From Streptomyces lydicus (GTDB taxonomy: Bacteria > Actinomycetota > Actinomycetes > Streptomycetales > Streptomycetaceae), in the NCBI RefSeq assembly GCF_000717345.1, contig NZ_JNZA01000036.1:1-64000 (forward strand): a stretch of DNA of 64,000 nt, in the 5' to 3' direction. This document shows positions 31,364-39,448 of this stretch, in pieces. The notes under the pieces were generated by a model. That model was not told the DNA's origin. It did no database searches and saw only the letters and a list, made by a program, of their open reading frames with translations. A program made the position numbers and the translations under genes. How positions within the stretch are numbered: the stretch's first letter is position 1; each line of letters begins with the position of its first letter.

Positions 31364-33001
31364 TCAGTGGGCTCCGGTCCCGGTCAGCGAGCGGACCTCC
31401 AGTTCGGCGTACTTCTTGGCGTCCGGCTCCTCCTTGGACAGCAGGGAGCCCAGCCAGCCGAGCAGGAAGCCCAGCGGGATGGAGATCAGGCCGGGGTTCT
31501 CCAGCGGGAAGAAGTCGAAGTCGGCGCCGGGGAACATGGAGGTCTCCTTGCCGGAGACGACCGGCGAGAAGAGCACCAGCAGGACCGACGAGGCCAGTCC
31601 TCCGTAGATGGACCACAGGGCGCCCCGGGTGGTGAACCGCTTCCAGAAGAGGCTGTAGAGGAGCGTCGGGAGGTTGGCGGAGGCGGCGACCGCGAAGGCG
31701 AGGGCGACCAGGCCCGCGACGTTCAGGCCGCGGGCGAAGACGCCCAGCACGATGGCGACCGCGCCGATGCCGACGGTGGCCCAGCGGGCCGCGCCGACCT
31801 CCTCCTTCTCGGTGGCCTGCCCCTTGCGCAGGACGTTGACGTAGATGTCGTGGGCGAACGACGAGGACGAGGCGAGGGTGAGGCCGGCGACCACCGCCAG
31901 GATCGTCGCGAAGGCGACCGCGGAGATGACGGCCAGCAGCACCGCTCCCCCGGTGGAGCCGGCGCCGCCGCCGATCACCTCGGCGAGCTGCGGGGCCGCG
32001 GTGTTGCCCGCCTTGTTGGCGGCGGTGATCGCCTCCGGCTTCAGGAGCGCGGCGGCGCCGAAGCCGAGCGCGATGGTCATCAGGTAGAAGACGCCGATGA
32101 TGCCGATCGCCCAGTTCACCGACGTACGGGCGGCCTTGGCGGTGGGGACGGTGTAGAAGCGGATGAGGATGTGCGGCAGGCCGGCGGTGCCCAGGACGAG
32201 CGCGAGGCCCAGCGAGATGAAGTCGATCTTCGAGGTGGCGGTGGCGCCGTACTTGAGTCCGGGCTGGAGGAAGGCCGCGCCCTTGCCGCTGTTCTCCGCG
32301 GCGGCGCCGAGCAGGCCGGAGAGGTTGAAGTGGAACTTCAGCGCCACCAGGAAGGTGATCAGCAGGGTGCCGGCGATCAGCAGCACCGCCTTGACCATCT
32401 GCACCCAGGTGGTGCCCTTCATGCCGCCGATGGTGACGTAGAGGATCATCACGATGCCGACGAGGACGACGACCAGGATCTTCCCGGCCTCGCTGGTGAT
32501 GCCCAGCAGCAGGGTGACCAGCGCGCCGGCGCCCGCCATCTGGGCGAGCAGGTAGAAGATCGAGACGACGATGGTGGAGGTGCCCGCGGCGGTGCGGACC
32601 GGGCGCTGGCGCATCCGGTAGGCGAGGACGTCGCCCATGGTGAACCGGCCGGAGTTGCGCAGCGGTTCGGCGACCAGCAGCAGCGCGACGAGCCAGGCGA
32701 CGAGGAAGCCGATGGAGTAGAGGAAGCCGTCGTAGCCGAAGAGGGCGATGGCGCCGGCGATGCCCAGGAAGGACGCGGCGGACATGTAGTCGCCGGAGAT
32801 GGCCAGGCCGTTCTGGAAGCCGCTGAACTGCCGGCCGCCGGCGTAGAAGTCCTCGGCACCCTTGGTCTGCCGGCCGGCCCAGACGGTGATGCCGAGGGTG
32901 GCGGCGACGAAGACCGCGAAGAGGGTGATGATCAGGGCGCGGTGTTCGCCCGCGCCGCCGGCCGCGAGCTGGAGCGCGTACGACTGCTGAGGGGGCATCA
33001 T
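31364..33001 (-). CDS. Sodium:solute symporter, acetate/pyruvate permease type (ActP/MctC-like)
   Basis: Membrane symporter of 545 residues with about thirteen membrane segments, of the SSS family branch that transports acetate and other short monocarboxylates (ActP, MctC). Family motifs include FYAGGRQFSGFQNGLAISGD near residue 60, GGMKGTTWVQMVKAVLL, and GLPHILIRFYTVPTAKAAR. The start ATG (33001) overlaps the stop of the DUF485 gene. The DUF485-symporter pair (YjcH-ActP in E. coli) supports acetate-type uptake. A Crp-consensus site lies upstream of the operon at 33419-33432. Substrate is inferred from family and pairing. Confidence 0.9.
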   Translation of the reverse strand: MMPPQQSYALQLAAGGAGEHRALIITLFAVFVAATLGITVWAGRQTKGAEDFYAGGRQFSGFQNGLAISGDYMSAASFLGIAGAIALFGYDGFLYSIGFLVAWLVALLLVAEPLRNSGRFTMGDVLAYRMRQRPVRTAAGTSTIVVSIFYLLAQMAGAGALVTLLLGITSEAGKILVVVLVGIVMILYVTIGGMKGTTWVQMVKAVLLIAGTLLITFLVALKFHFNLSGLLGAAAENSGKGAAFLQPGLKYGATATSKIDFISLGLALVLGTAGLPHILIRFYTVPTAKAARTSVNWAIGIIGVFYLMTIALGFGAAALLKPEAITAANKAGNTAAPQLAEVIGGGAGSTGGAVLLAVISAVAFATILAVVAGLTLASSSSFAHDIYVNVLRKGQATEKEEVGAARWATVGIGAVAIVLGVFARGLNVAGLVALAFAVAASANLPTLLYSLFWKRFTTRGALWSIYGGLASSVLLVLFSPVVSGKETSMFPGADFDFFPLENPGLISIPLGFLLGWLGSLLSKEEPDAKKYAELEVRSLTGTGAH

Positions 33002-33363
33002 GCGTCGGCCTCCAGGCGGGGCTTGTCGGCCTCCAGGCGGGACTTGATGGCCTCGGCCTTGGGGTCGAGCCGGGCGGCGGCATGCCGGGAGTACCACCAG
33101 GCGATGAGGAAGGTCGTCACGAACTGGCCGAGGCCGAGCACGAAGGCCACGTTCACCCGGCCGGCGACCTTGGTGGCCATGAAGCCGCCCGCGTAGCTCG
33201 ACAGCAGCACGTACACGAGGTACCAGAGGATGAAGCCGAGGGTCAGCGGGAAGGCGAACGAGCGGTGCGCACGGCGGAGTTCATCGAATTCAGCGCTGGA
33301 CTGCACCTGGAGGTAGTCGGGCGGCTCATGCGTCCCCGGATCGATGGTGGGTGCGGCACTCAC
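32998..33363 (-). CDS. DUF485 membrane protein, symporter partner (YjcH-like)
   Basis: A 121-residue protein with two membrane segments (about 38-58 and 70-92) and the DUF485 pattern EFDELRRAHRSFAFPLTLGF. It is usually encoded directly ahead of an acetate-type sodium symporter, as here, where its stop overlaps the symporter ATG (ATGA). The C-terminal tail is charged with two LEAD repeats (SRLEADKPRLEADA). GTG start at 33363 follows AGGAG. Probably a small partner or stability factor for the symporter. Confidence 0.9.
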   Translation of the reverse strand: MSAAPTIDPGTHEPPDYLQVQSSAEFDELRRAHRSFAFPLTLGFILWYLVYVLLSSYAGGFMATKVAGRVNVAFVLGLGQFVTTFLIAWWYSRHAAARLDPKAEAIKSRLEADKPRLEADA

Positions 33364-33418
33364 GGAGTCTCCTGACGCGAGGGGTCTGGTGCTGGGGCCG
33401 AGGATAAGGCCCGGATAA

Positions 33419-33432
33419 GTGACGTGGATCAC
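33419..33432 (-). promoter_or_regulatory. Candidate Crp-binding site upstream of the symporter operon
   Basis: On the minus strand the site reads GTGATCCACGTCAC, which fits the Streptomyces Crp consensus GTG-N6-G-N-CAC exactly. It lies 56 bp upstream of the DUF485 start. A second dyad, GCATCGT/ACGATGC (33433-33439 and 33453-33459), lies immediately next to it. Confidence 0.6.
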
Positions 33433-33548
33433 GCATCGTAGGGCCGCTCCCCACGATGCGACAGGGGTGGGATGGTTGAAATCCTGAGGAAACGAGGGAA
33501 TGCGCAGCCCGGCCGCCACCGCGCGGGGGGCGCTTCGTTGAGCCGGTT

Positions 33549-33740
33549 GTGAATCCGCCGCCCCAGCAGGACGCCTCCCCACCCGGTCCCCGTCGGCGCC
33601 CGTACGGCAGCGTCCGGCTGCCCGCCCCGCTCGCCGTCGCCCCCGCGCCGCCCCGGCCCGGCGCCGATGCGCGCCGCTGGTACGGCCGGCGGATCGCCCT
33701 GCCGCCGCTGAGCATCGGCGCGCTGCGCCGGCAGGACTGA
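33549..33740 (+). CDS. Small Pro/Arg-rich hypothetical protein, 63 aa
   Basis: Short reading frame with almost every third codon position G or C, which is the main evidence for coding. GTG start at 33549; the ribosome-binding site is weak. The product is rich in Pro, Arg and Ala, has no membrane segment, and ends RRWYGRRIALPPLSIGALRR before the stop. I do not recognise it. It lies in the gap between the divergent DUF485 promoter and the subtilase gene. Confidence 0.45.
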   Translation: MNPPPQQDASPPGPRRRPYGSVRLPAPLAVAPAPPRPGADARRWYGRRIALPPLSIGALRRQD

Positions 33741-33874
33741 CCGCCCGGCGCCTGCGCAGCGCCTCGCGCGGGCCCGTTTTCCGACGCGGCGTCAATGTGC
33801 CATCTCTGACGGGTTTCTCCGAGTCCGTTGCTGTCTGTCAGTGATCGCCGATAACTTCACTTCGCACTGCATCC

Positions 33875-33900
33875 GCCCGTGCGCAAACCCGCGCACGGGC
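33875..33900 (+). terminator. Strong hairpin in the subtilase leader
   Basis: gcccgtgcgc (33875-33884) pairs with gcgcacgggc (33891-33900) around a six-base loop, 26 bp before the subtilase ATG. It could terminate the small upstream gene or act as an attenuator or mRNA stabiliser for the protease; the very short distance to the start favours a leader role. Confidence 0.6.
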
Positions 33901-33926
33901 GGTCTCACGGATGATGTGGAGTACCC

Positions 33927-35441
33927 ATGGCGCATCCCCGATCCAGACGCATGCGGGCGCTGGCCGTCCCGCTCGGACTGGCCCTGACGGCGTCCCTCGG
34001 CTTCCTTCCGAACGCGGCCACCGCCGCCTCTGCGGACTCCGCCCCGGCCGCCGCCGCCCCGGCCGACGGCCCGCTGCTCTCGTACGTCGTGAACACCGCG
34101 CCGGGCCATGCCGCGGTCGGCAAGGTCGAGAAGGCGATAGCCAAGGCCGGCGGGAAGGTGATCGTCGCCCATGAGCAGATAGGCGTGATCGTCGTCCACT
34201 CGGCCAACCCGCAGTTCGCCGCCACCATACGGGCGGTGCCGGGTGTGCAGACGGCGGGCGCGACGCGCACCGCGCCGCTGAAGCCCACCGGCACCACCGA
34301 CGTCGGCAAGCCGCAGAAGGTCGACCTGTCGAAGTCCCAGCTCAAGGCGGCCGGCAGCGCGGCGAAGGCGAACGGCCAGGAGCCGCTGGAACCGCTGCAG
34401 TGGGACCTGCCCGCCATCAAGGCCGACAAGGCCGCGAAGGTGAACCCCGGCAGCCGGAACGTCACCGTCGCCATCATCGACACCGGCGTGGACGACACCC
34501 ACCCGGACCTGAAGCCCAACTTCTCCGCGAAGCAGTCCGCCAGCTGCGTGGGCGGCGTGGCCGACACCTCCAAGGGTGCTTGGCGCCCCTGGAACCCGGA
34601 CGAGGACTACCACGGCACCCACGTCGCGGGCACGATCGCCGCGGCCCGCAACGGCGTGGGCGTGGCGGGCGTCGCCCCGGGCGTGAAGATCTCCGCCATC
34701 AAGGTCAGCGAGCCGGAGACGAGCCTCTTCTACGCGGAGAGCGTGGTCTGCGCGTTCGTCTTCGCGGCCGACCACGGCGTCGAGGTCACCAACAACAGCT
34801 ACTACGTCGACCCGTGGATGTTCAACTGCAAGGATGACGCCGACCAGGCGGCCATCATTGACGCGGTCGGCCGGGCCGCGAGCTACGCCCAGCGCAAGGG
34901 CGCGATCAACATCGCCGCCGCGGGCAACTCCAACCTCGATCTGGCCGCCACCAAGCTCACCGACTCCGGCAGCCCGAACGACTCCACCCCGGTCGAACGC
35001 ACCGTCAACCCGAAGACCTGCTGGGACGTTCCCACCCAGCTGCCGGGCACGGTGACCGTCGCGGCGACCGGCGTCAACAAGCTCAAGTCGTCCTACTCGA
35101 ACTACGGGCTGGGCCAGATCGACGTGGCCGCCCCGGGTGGCGACTCCAAGCAGGTGCCCGAACTGCCCGCCAAGAACGGCAACATCCTCTCCACCATGCC
35201 GGGCGGCGACTGGGCCTACCTGGCCGGTACCTCCATGGCGACCCCGCACGTCGCGGGCGTGGCGGCGCTGCTGAAGAGCGCCCACCCCAAGTCCGGCCCG
35301 CAGGAGATCCAGTGGCTCCTCAAGGAGCAGGCGGACAACCCCGGCTGCCCCGCGGGTGACACCACCTGCACCGGCACCAAGCACGTGAACAGCCACTTCG
35401 GCTACGGCATCGTCGATGCGCTCGACGCCGTGAAGAAGTAA
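33927..35441 (+). CDS. Secreted S8 subtilisin-family serine protease
   Basis: Exported protease of 504 residues. The Sec signal peptide covers about 1-34 (RRMRALAVPLGLALTASLGF...). An I9-type propeptide follows (about 50-115). The catalytic domain has Asp185 (IIDTGVD), His229 (YHGTHVAG), oxyanion Asn334 (AAAGNSN) and Ser436 (AGTSMATPHVAG), the complete subtilase triad. It has no C-terminal sorting or binding domain. Five or six mature cysteines could form disulfides. The leader has a strong hairpin at 33875-33900. A terminator follows. Confidence 0.94.
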   Translation: MAHPRSRRMRALAVPLGLALTASLGFLPNAATAASADSAPAAAAPADGPLLSYVVNTAPGHAAVGKVEKAIAKAGGKVIVAHEQIGVIVVHSANPQFAATIRAVPGVQTAGATRTAPLKPTGTTDVGKPQKVDLSKSQLKAAGSAAKANGQEPLEPLQWDLPAIKADKAAKVNPGSRNVTVAIIDTGVDDTHPDLKPNFSAKQSASCVGGVADTSKGAWRPWNPDEDYHGTHVAGTIAAARNGVGVAGVAPGVKISAIKVSEPETSLFYAESVVCAFVFAADHGVEVTNNSYYVDPWMFNCKDDADQAAIIDAVGRAASYAQRKGAINIAAAGNSNLDLAATKLTDSGSPNDSTPVERTVNPKTCWDVPTQLPGTVTVAATGVNKLKSSYSNYGLGQIDVAAPGGDSKQVPELPAKNGNILSTMPGGDWAYLAGTSMATPHVAGVAALLKSAHPKSGPQEIQWLLKEQADNPGCPAGDTTCTGTKHVNSHFGYGIVDALDAVKK

Positions 35442-35460
35442 CTCCCGGGAGGCGACTCCC

Positions 35461-35492
35461 CGGCCGGCACGCCCCTCGGGGTGTGCCGGCCG
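35461..35492. terminator. Terminator between the subtilase and the dehydrogenase
   Basis: cggccggcac (35461-35470) pairs with gtgccggccg (35483-35492), with inner CCCC/GGGG pairing, between convergent stops. Confidence 0.85.
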
Positions 35493-35500
35493 TCCCGCGC

Positions 35501-36544
35501 TCAGGGCGTGACCAGCACCTTGAGGGCGGTGCGCCGGTCCATCGCGCGGTAGCCGTCGGGGACGCCCGCGAGGTCGACGGTGAGGTCGAAGACCGGGGCA
35601 GGGTCGAGGGTGCCGTCCAGCACGTCGGGGAGCAGCTCCGGTATGTAGCTGCGGACCGGGGCGACGCCGCCGCGGACGGCGATGTTGTTGTCGAAGAGGG
35701 CGCGCATGTCCAGCCCGCTGCCGCTGCCGTGCGGGACGCCGACCCAGCCGATGGCGCCGCCGGGGCGGGTGATGCCGACCGCGGTGCGCATCGACTGCTC
35801 GGTGCCGACCGCCTCGATGACGGCGTGCGCGCCCCGGCCGCCGGTCAGCTCGCGGACCGCCGCGACGGCCGCCTCGCCGCGCTCGGCGACCACGTCGGTG
35901 GCGCCGAAGGTCCGGGCGAGGTCGGTACGCGCCTGATGGCGGCCGAGCGCGATGATCCGCTCGGCGCCCAGCCGCCTGGCGGCCAGCACACCGCACAGGC
36001 CGACCGCGCCGTCACCGACCACCGCGACCGTGGAGCCGGGCCGTACGCCGGCGCCGAGGGCGGCGTGGTGCCCGGTGCCCAGGACGTCGGAGAGCGCGAG
36101 CAGCCCGGTGAGCAGCCGCTCGTCGCCCGCGGCGTCGGCGGGCAGCTTGACCAGGGTGGCATCGGCGTACGGGACCCGTACGGCCTCGCCCTGGCCGCCG
36201 TCGGAACCGGGCTCGCCCCAGAAGCCGCCGTCGACGCAGGAGGTGGTCAGGCCGTCGGCGCAGTACTCGCAGCGGCCGTCGGACCACATGAAGGGCGCGA
36301 CGACCAGGTCGCCCACGGAGAAGCCGGACACCTCGGGGCCGGTCTCGGCGACCACACCCAGGAATTCGTGGCCGATCCGCTGGCCGGGCTCGCGCGCCGC
36401 CTCGCCCCGGTACGCCCACAGGTCGCTGCCGCAGATGCAGGCCCGCAGCACCTGCACCACGGCGTCCTGGGGCTTGCGGACGGCGGCGTCCGGGACGTCG
36501 TCGACGCGGATGTCGTGGGCGGCGTGGATCGTGGTGGCGCGCAT
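35501..36544 (-). CDS. Zinc-dependent alcohol dehydrogenase family protein
   Basis: Medium-chain dehydrogenase of 347 residues. The catalytic zinc site is ACICGSD (Cys) and RIGHEFLG (His-Glu). The structural zinc loop GRCEYCADGLTTSC has three of the usual four cysteines plus other candidates. The Rossmann motif is VVGDGAVGLCGVLAA, followed by ALGRHQART, where the residue after the strand suggests NADP preference. Substrate unknown. ATG start 36544. It stands alone between the convergent subtilase and the lysoplasmalogenase gene, 54 bp away on the same strand. Confidence 0.9.
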   Translation of the reverse strand: MRATTIHAAHDIRVDDVPDAAVRKPQDAVVQVLRACICGSDLWAYRGEAAREPGQRIGHEFLGVVAETGPEVSGFSVGDLVVAPFMWSDGRCEYCADGLTTSCVDGGFWGEPGSDGGQGEAVRVPYADATLVKLPADAAGDERLLTGLLALSDVLGTGHHAALGAGVRPGSTVAVVGDGAVGLCGVLAARRLGAERIIALGRHQARTDLARTFGATDVVAERGEAAVAAVRELTGGRGAHAVIEAVGTEQSMRTAVGITRPGGAIGWVGVPHGSGSGLDMRALFDNNIAVRGGVAPVRSYIPELLPDVLDGTLDPAPVFDLTVDLAGVPDGYRAMDRRTALKVLVTP

Positions 36545-36598
36545 GCGGGGCGGTTCCTTGCGTTTTCAACAGATGGACCGCTCCACGGTACGCCTGCC

Positions 36599-37315
36599 CT
36601 ACGACACCCCCGCCCCGGGCCGCACCGGCGCCGGCCGCGGCCCGGGCCGCCCGGCCGTCGTGGCGACGGCCCGCAGCACCCCGGTGGCCAGCGCGAACTG
36701 GGCCGCGGCGTAGGTGAGCATGATGCAGAACTGCGGGAGCGGGAGCTGCGGCCAGTGCGCCAGACCGCTCGCGATCAAGGTGTCGGAGAGCAGGAAGAGC
36801 AGCCCGCCGGCCGCGGCCAGGAGGCCCGCCCGCAGCGCGCCGAAGGCCATCGCGGTGAGCAGCAGGCTGTAGCCGGCGACCGGGATCCGCAGCTCCGCGG
36901 GCAGGTCCGGCCACAGCAGCGCCACGGTGCCGGCCAGCAGCAGCCCGTACCCGGCGGCGAGCCCGGCCGTCCGCCCCCGCCGGGCGGGCGCCGCACCGTT
37001 CCGCTCTCCCTGCCGTGCGAACACCAGCAAATAGCAGACGTGGCCCGCCGCGAACGAACCCATCCCCAGCAGGAAGACGGTGTCCCCGCCGATCTGCAGC
37101 AGGGTGTCGCCGCCGCAGCCGAACAGCAGCGCACCGGCCAGCAGGGCCGGCCCGCCGCGCGCCAGCACGTAGCAGGCGAGCACCGGCATCAGCGCGGGCT
37201 TGGTGACGTGTGCGACGGCCGTCGCCCCGGCGAGCAGCGCTCCCAGATGGACAGCGGTCAGCGCGGCGAACGCCCACAGCAACGGCCGCACGCCGGCCGC
37301 CCAACGGGGCGTCAT
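36599..37315 (-). CDS. Lysoplasmalogenase-like (YhhN/TMEM86) membrane protein
   Basis: Integral membrane hydrolase family that cleaves the vinyl-ether bond of lysoplasmalogens. The 238-residue product has about eight hydrophobic segments. The YhhN-family features are the conserved early VTKPALMPVLA, the acidic pair in LLFGCGGDTLLQIGGD, FLLGMGSFAAGHVCYLLVF, and LLFLLSDTLIA with its conserved Ser-Asp. The start ATG (37315) overlaps the stop of the upstream fatty-acid-hydroxylase gene, so the two are translationally coupled. Its placement with an alkylglycerol-monooxygenase-like gene points to ether-lipid turnover. Confidence 0.87.
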   Translation of the reverse strand: MTPRWAAGVRPLLWAFAALTAVHLGALLAGATAVAHVTKPALMPVLACYVLARGGPALLAGALLFGCGGDTLLQIGGDTVFLLGMGSFAAGHVCYLLVFARQGERNGAAPARRGRTAGLAAGYGLLLAGTVALLWPDLPAELRIPVAGYSLLLTAMAFGALRAGLLAAAGGLLFLLSDTLIASGLAHWPQLPLPQFCIMLTYAAAQFALATGVLRAVATTAGRPGPRPAPVRPGAGVS

Positions 37316-38247
37316 GTGACGGGTTCCTCGACGGCGGGGCGCGCCTCGCCCTGCGCGGCGCCGGCCGCCTCCCCCTTTGCCGCGCCGGCCGCCTCCCCCT
37401 GCGCGGCGGCCGGCCGCCAGCCCGGTCCGCGGAAGACGTGGCCGGCGCGGGCGCTCCAGCTGCCGGCGGCCCGTACGTCGCGCGCGATGGCGGCGTACTC
37501 GTGGGTGGCCACCCGCAGCGGGTTGAAGGTCGCGATGTTCTTGGTGAGGCCGTAGACCGGCCGTTCGGTCTCGGCGACGAAGGAGCCGAACACCCGGTCC
37601 CAGATGATCAGGATCCCGCCGAAGTTGCGGTCCAGGTAGCCGCCCTGGGAGGCGTGGTGGACGCGGTGGTGGGACGGCGTGTTGAACAGGAACTCGACGG
37701 GCCGGGGCAGCTTGCCGATCCGCTCGGTGTGCACCCAGAACTGGTAGACGAGGTTGGCGCCCGAGGTGAACGCGATCGCGGCCGGATGCACGCCGAGGGC
37801 GATCATCGGGACGTAGAAGGGCCAGACGGTCCAGGTCGTCCAGGGCTGTCGCAGTGCGGTGGTGAGGTTGAACTTCTTGCTGGAGTGGTGCACCACGTGG
37901 CACGCCCACAGGACGCGGATGACGTGGTGGCCGCGGTGCGACCAGTAGTAGAAGAAGTCCTGCGCGAGCAGCATCAGCGGCAGCGTCCACCACAGCACGG
38001 GTATCCGCAGCGGGGTGAGTTCGTAGACCGCCGCGTAGATCGCGACGATGGGTATCTTCCACAGCGCGTCGAAGACCAGGCTGCCCAGCCCCATCCCGAC
38101 GCTGGTGGCCGCGTCCTTGGCCTCGTAGCCCTCCGCGTCCTCGTCGGGATGCAGGCGGAAGCTCACCATCTCCACCACGGTGAGCAGGACGAAGGCCGGT
38201 ACGGACCACAACACGACATCGGGCAGGTGCGGCATGTCCCGCACCAT
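37312..38247 (-). CDS. Fatty-acid hydroxylase superfamily, alkylglycerol-monooxygenase-like membrane di-iron enzyme
   Basis: Membrane-bound non-haem di-iron oxygenase of the sterol desaturase/fatty-acid hydroxylase superfamily, 311 residues. The eight-histidine site is complete: H104-H107-H108 (SHRGHH), H117-H120-H121 (HVVHH) and H193-H194, H197-H198 (HHRVHH), with H173 in WVHTERIG. The arrangement and the sequence NTPSHHRVHHAS resemble the alkylglycerol monooxygenase (TMEM195) branch rather than C-4 sterol oxidases. The C-terminus has an imperfect repeat (GEAAGAAKGEAAGAAQGEA). The stop overlaps the lysoplasmalogenase ATG. The start could also be ATG 38235. The ether-lipid role is inferred from branch and partner. 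Confidence 0.85.
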   Translation of the reverse strand: MVRDMPHLPDVVLWSVPAFVLLTVVEMVSFRLHPDEDAEGYEAKDAATSVGMGLGSLVFDALWKIPIVAIYAAVYELTPLRIPVLWWTLPLMLLAQDFFYYWSHRGHHVIRVLWACHVVHHSSKKFNLTTALRQPWTTWTVWPFYVPMIALGVHPAAIAFTSGANLVYQFWVHTERIGKLPRPVEFLFNTPSHHRVHHASQGGYLDRNFGGILIIWDRVFGSFVAETERPVYGLTKNIATFNPLRVATHEYAAIARDVRAAGSWSARAGHVFRGPGWRPAAAQGEAAGAAKGEAAGAAQGEARPAVEEPVT

Positions 38248-38385
38248 AAGGGGGGCGACAGGGGCGCCGCTAGGGGTTGTTACTCAGAAGTATGTGAGAC
38301 CGGCCGTCAACTGCGGGCCGCGGCGTACCGCCGGTAGCTTCCCTCCCGGGCACGCGCCCGGCAACGACGACGGAAGCGAGGTCCG

Positions 38386-39087
38386 ATGTCCGCACCCACC
38401 ATCGCCCTGCTCGGCGGCGGTTTCTCCGACGACCCCGACACCCTGCTCGACGACTTCGTGCTGGCCGCCACCGGACGGCCGCGGCCGAAGGTCTGCTTCC
38501 TGCCCACCGCGAGCGGCGACGCGCCGGGATACATCGAGAAGTTCCACGCGGCGTTCGGCAAGCGGGACTGCGAGGCGAGCCATCTGGAGCTGTTCCGGCG
38601 CACCGTGACCGATCTGCGGTCCTTCGTCCTGGCGCAGGACGTCGTCTACGTAGGGGGCGGCAACACCGCGAACATGCTTGCCGTCTGGCGGCTGCACGGG
38701 CTGGACGAGGTGCTGCGCGAGGCGTACCGGGCCGGGGTGCTGCTGTGCGGCATCAGCGCCGGGGCCTGCTGCTGGTTCGAGAGCGCCTTCTCCGACTCCT
38801 TCGGCCCGCCCGCCCCACTCACCGACGGACTGGGCCTGCTGCCGGGCAGCCTGTGCCCGCACTACGACAGCGAGCCGGCGCGCCGCCCCGGCTACCTGGC
38901 CGCCGTCAACGACCGTGCGCTGCCCGCCGGTTGGGCGGTCGACGACGGCGCCGCCGCGCTGTTCACCGACGGCCGGCTGACCGATGTGGTGACCCGCAGG
39001 GAAGGGGCCACACTGCGCCGGGTGCAGGCGGACGGCGACGGCCCGGTACGCGAGACGGCCCGGACGGCGCGGGTATTGGCGGGCTGA
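38386..39087 (+). CDS. Peptidase E/cyanophycinase-like (S51) hydrolase
   Basis: Class I glutamine-amidotransferase-fold hydrolase of 233 residues in peptidase family S51, the group of dipeptidase E and cyanophycinase. The nucleophile serine sits in the elbow LLCGISAGACCWFE. VVYVGGGNTANMLAVW precedes it as the family signature, and PHYDSEPAR supplies the conserved His region. No signal peptide. ATG start at 38386. Divergent from the ether-lipid pair, so the intergenic 138 bp carries both promoters. Substrate not determinable. Confidence 0.88.
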   Translation: MSAPTIALLGGGFSDDPDTLLDDFVLAATGRPRPKVCFLPTASGDAPGYIEKFHAAFGKRDCEASHLELFRRTVTDLRSFVLAQDVVYVGGGNTANMLAVWRLHGLDEVLREAYRAGVLLCGISAGACCWFESAFSDSFGPPAPLTDGLGLLPGSLCPHYDSEPARRPGYLAAVNDRALPAGWAVDDGAAALFTDGRLTDVVTRREGATLRRVQADGDGPVRETARTARVLAG

Positions 39088-39448
39088 CGGGCCGGGGCGA
39101 CGGAGGAGTGCGGCGAGAGCGCGGGGGCGGATTCGCGGGGCCGCTTGCGGCGACTTCAGGCCGAATCGGGGCCCGATTTCGGAGCGGCCAGTTTTTGACG
39201 AGTCGTGACGAGTTGTCCCGATTCGCTCGCCTTCCGGCCCCGCCCTACGGGCCCTTGCCCTCCCCCGTCCCTCCTGGTTTTCCCCTCCGCCCCCCTCCGC
39301 CTGGGGAACAGAACCCCACCAGAGCGTCTGCAAGGCGCTCAAATGCCCTCCCCCGCGGCGGAATTGTGCCCGTCGACGCCTCCGTGGCGGCCGTCTCCGG
39401 CGACGGCGGTTCGGTGGCTGTCGGTGGTGGCCCGTATCCTCAGGGACC
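39088..39448 (+). other. 361-bp intergenic region with a dyad and short repeats
   Basis: It holds an imperfect dyad CCGAATCGGG/GCCCGATTTCGG (39161-39182) and the direct repeat GACGAGT at about 39198 and 39208, next to TTTTTGACG. TATCCT at 39435-39440 lies eight bases before the exonuclease ATG and is its likely -10. No coding frame is credible. Confidence 0.5.
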
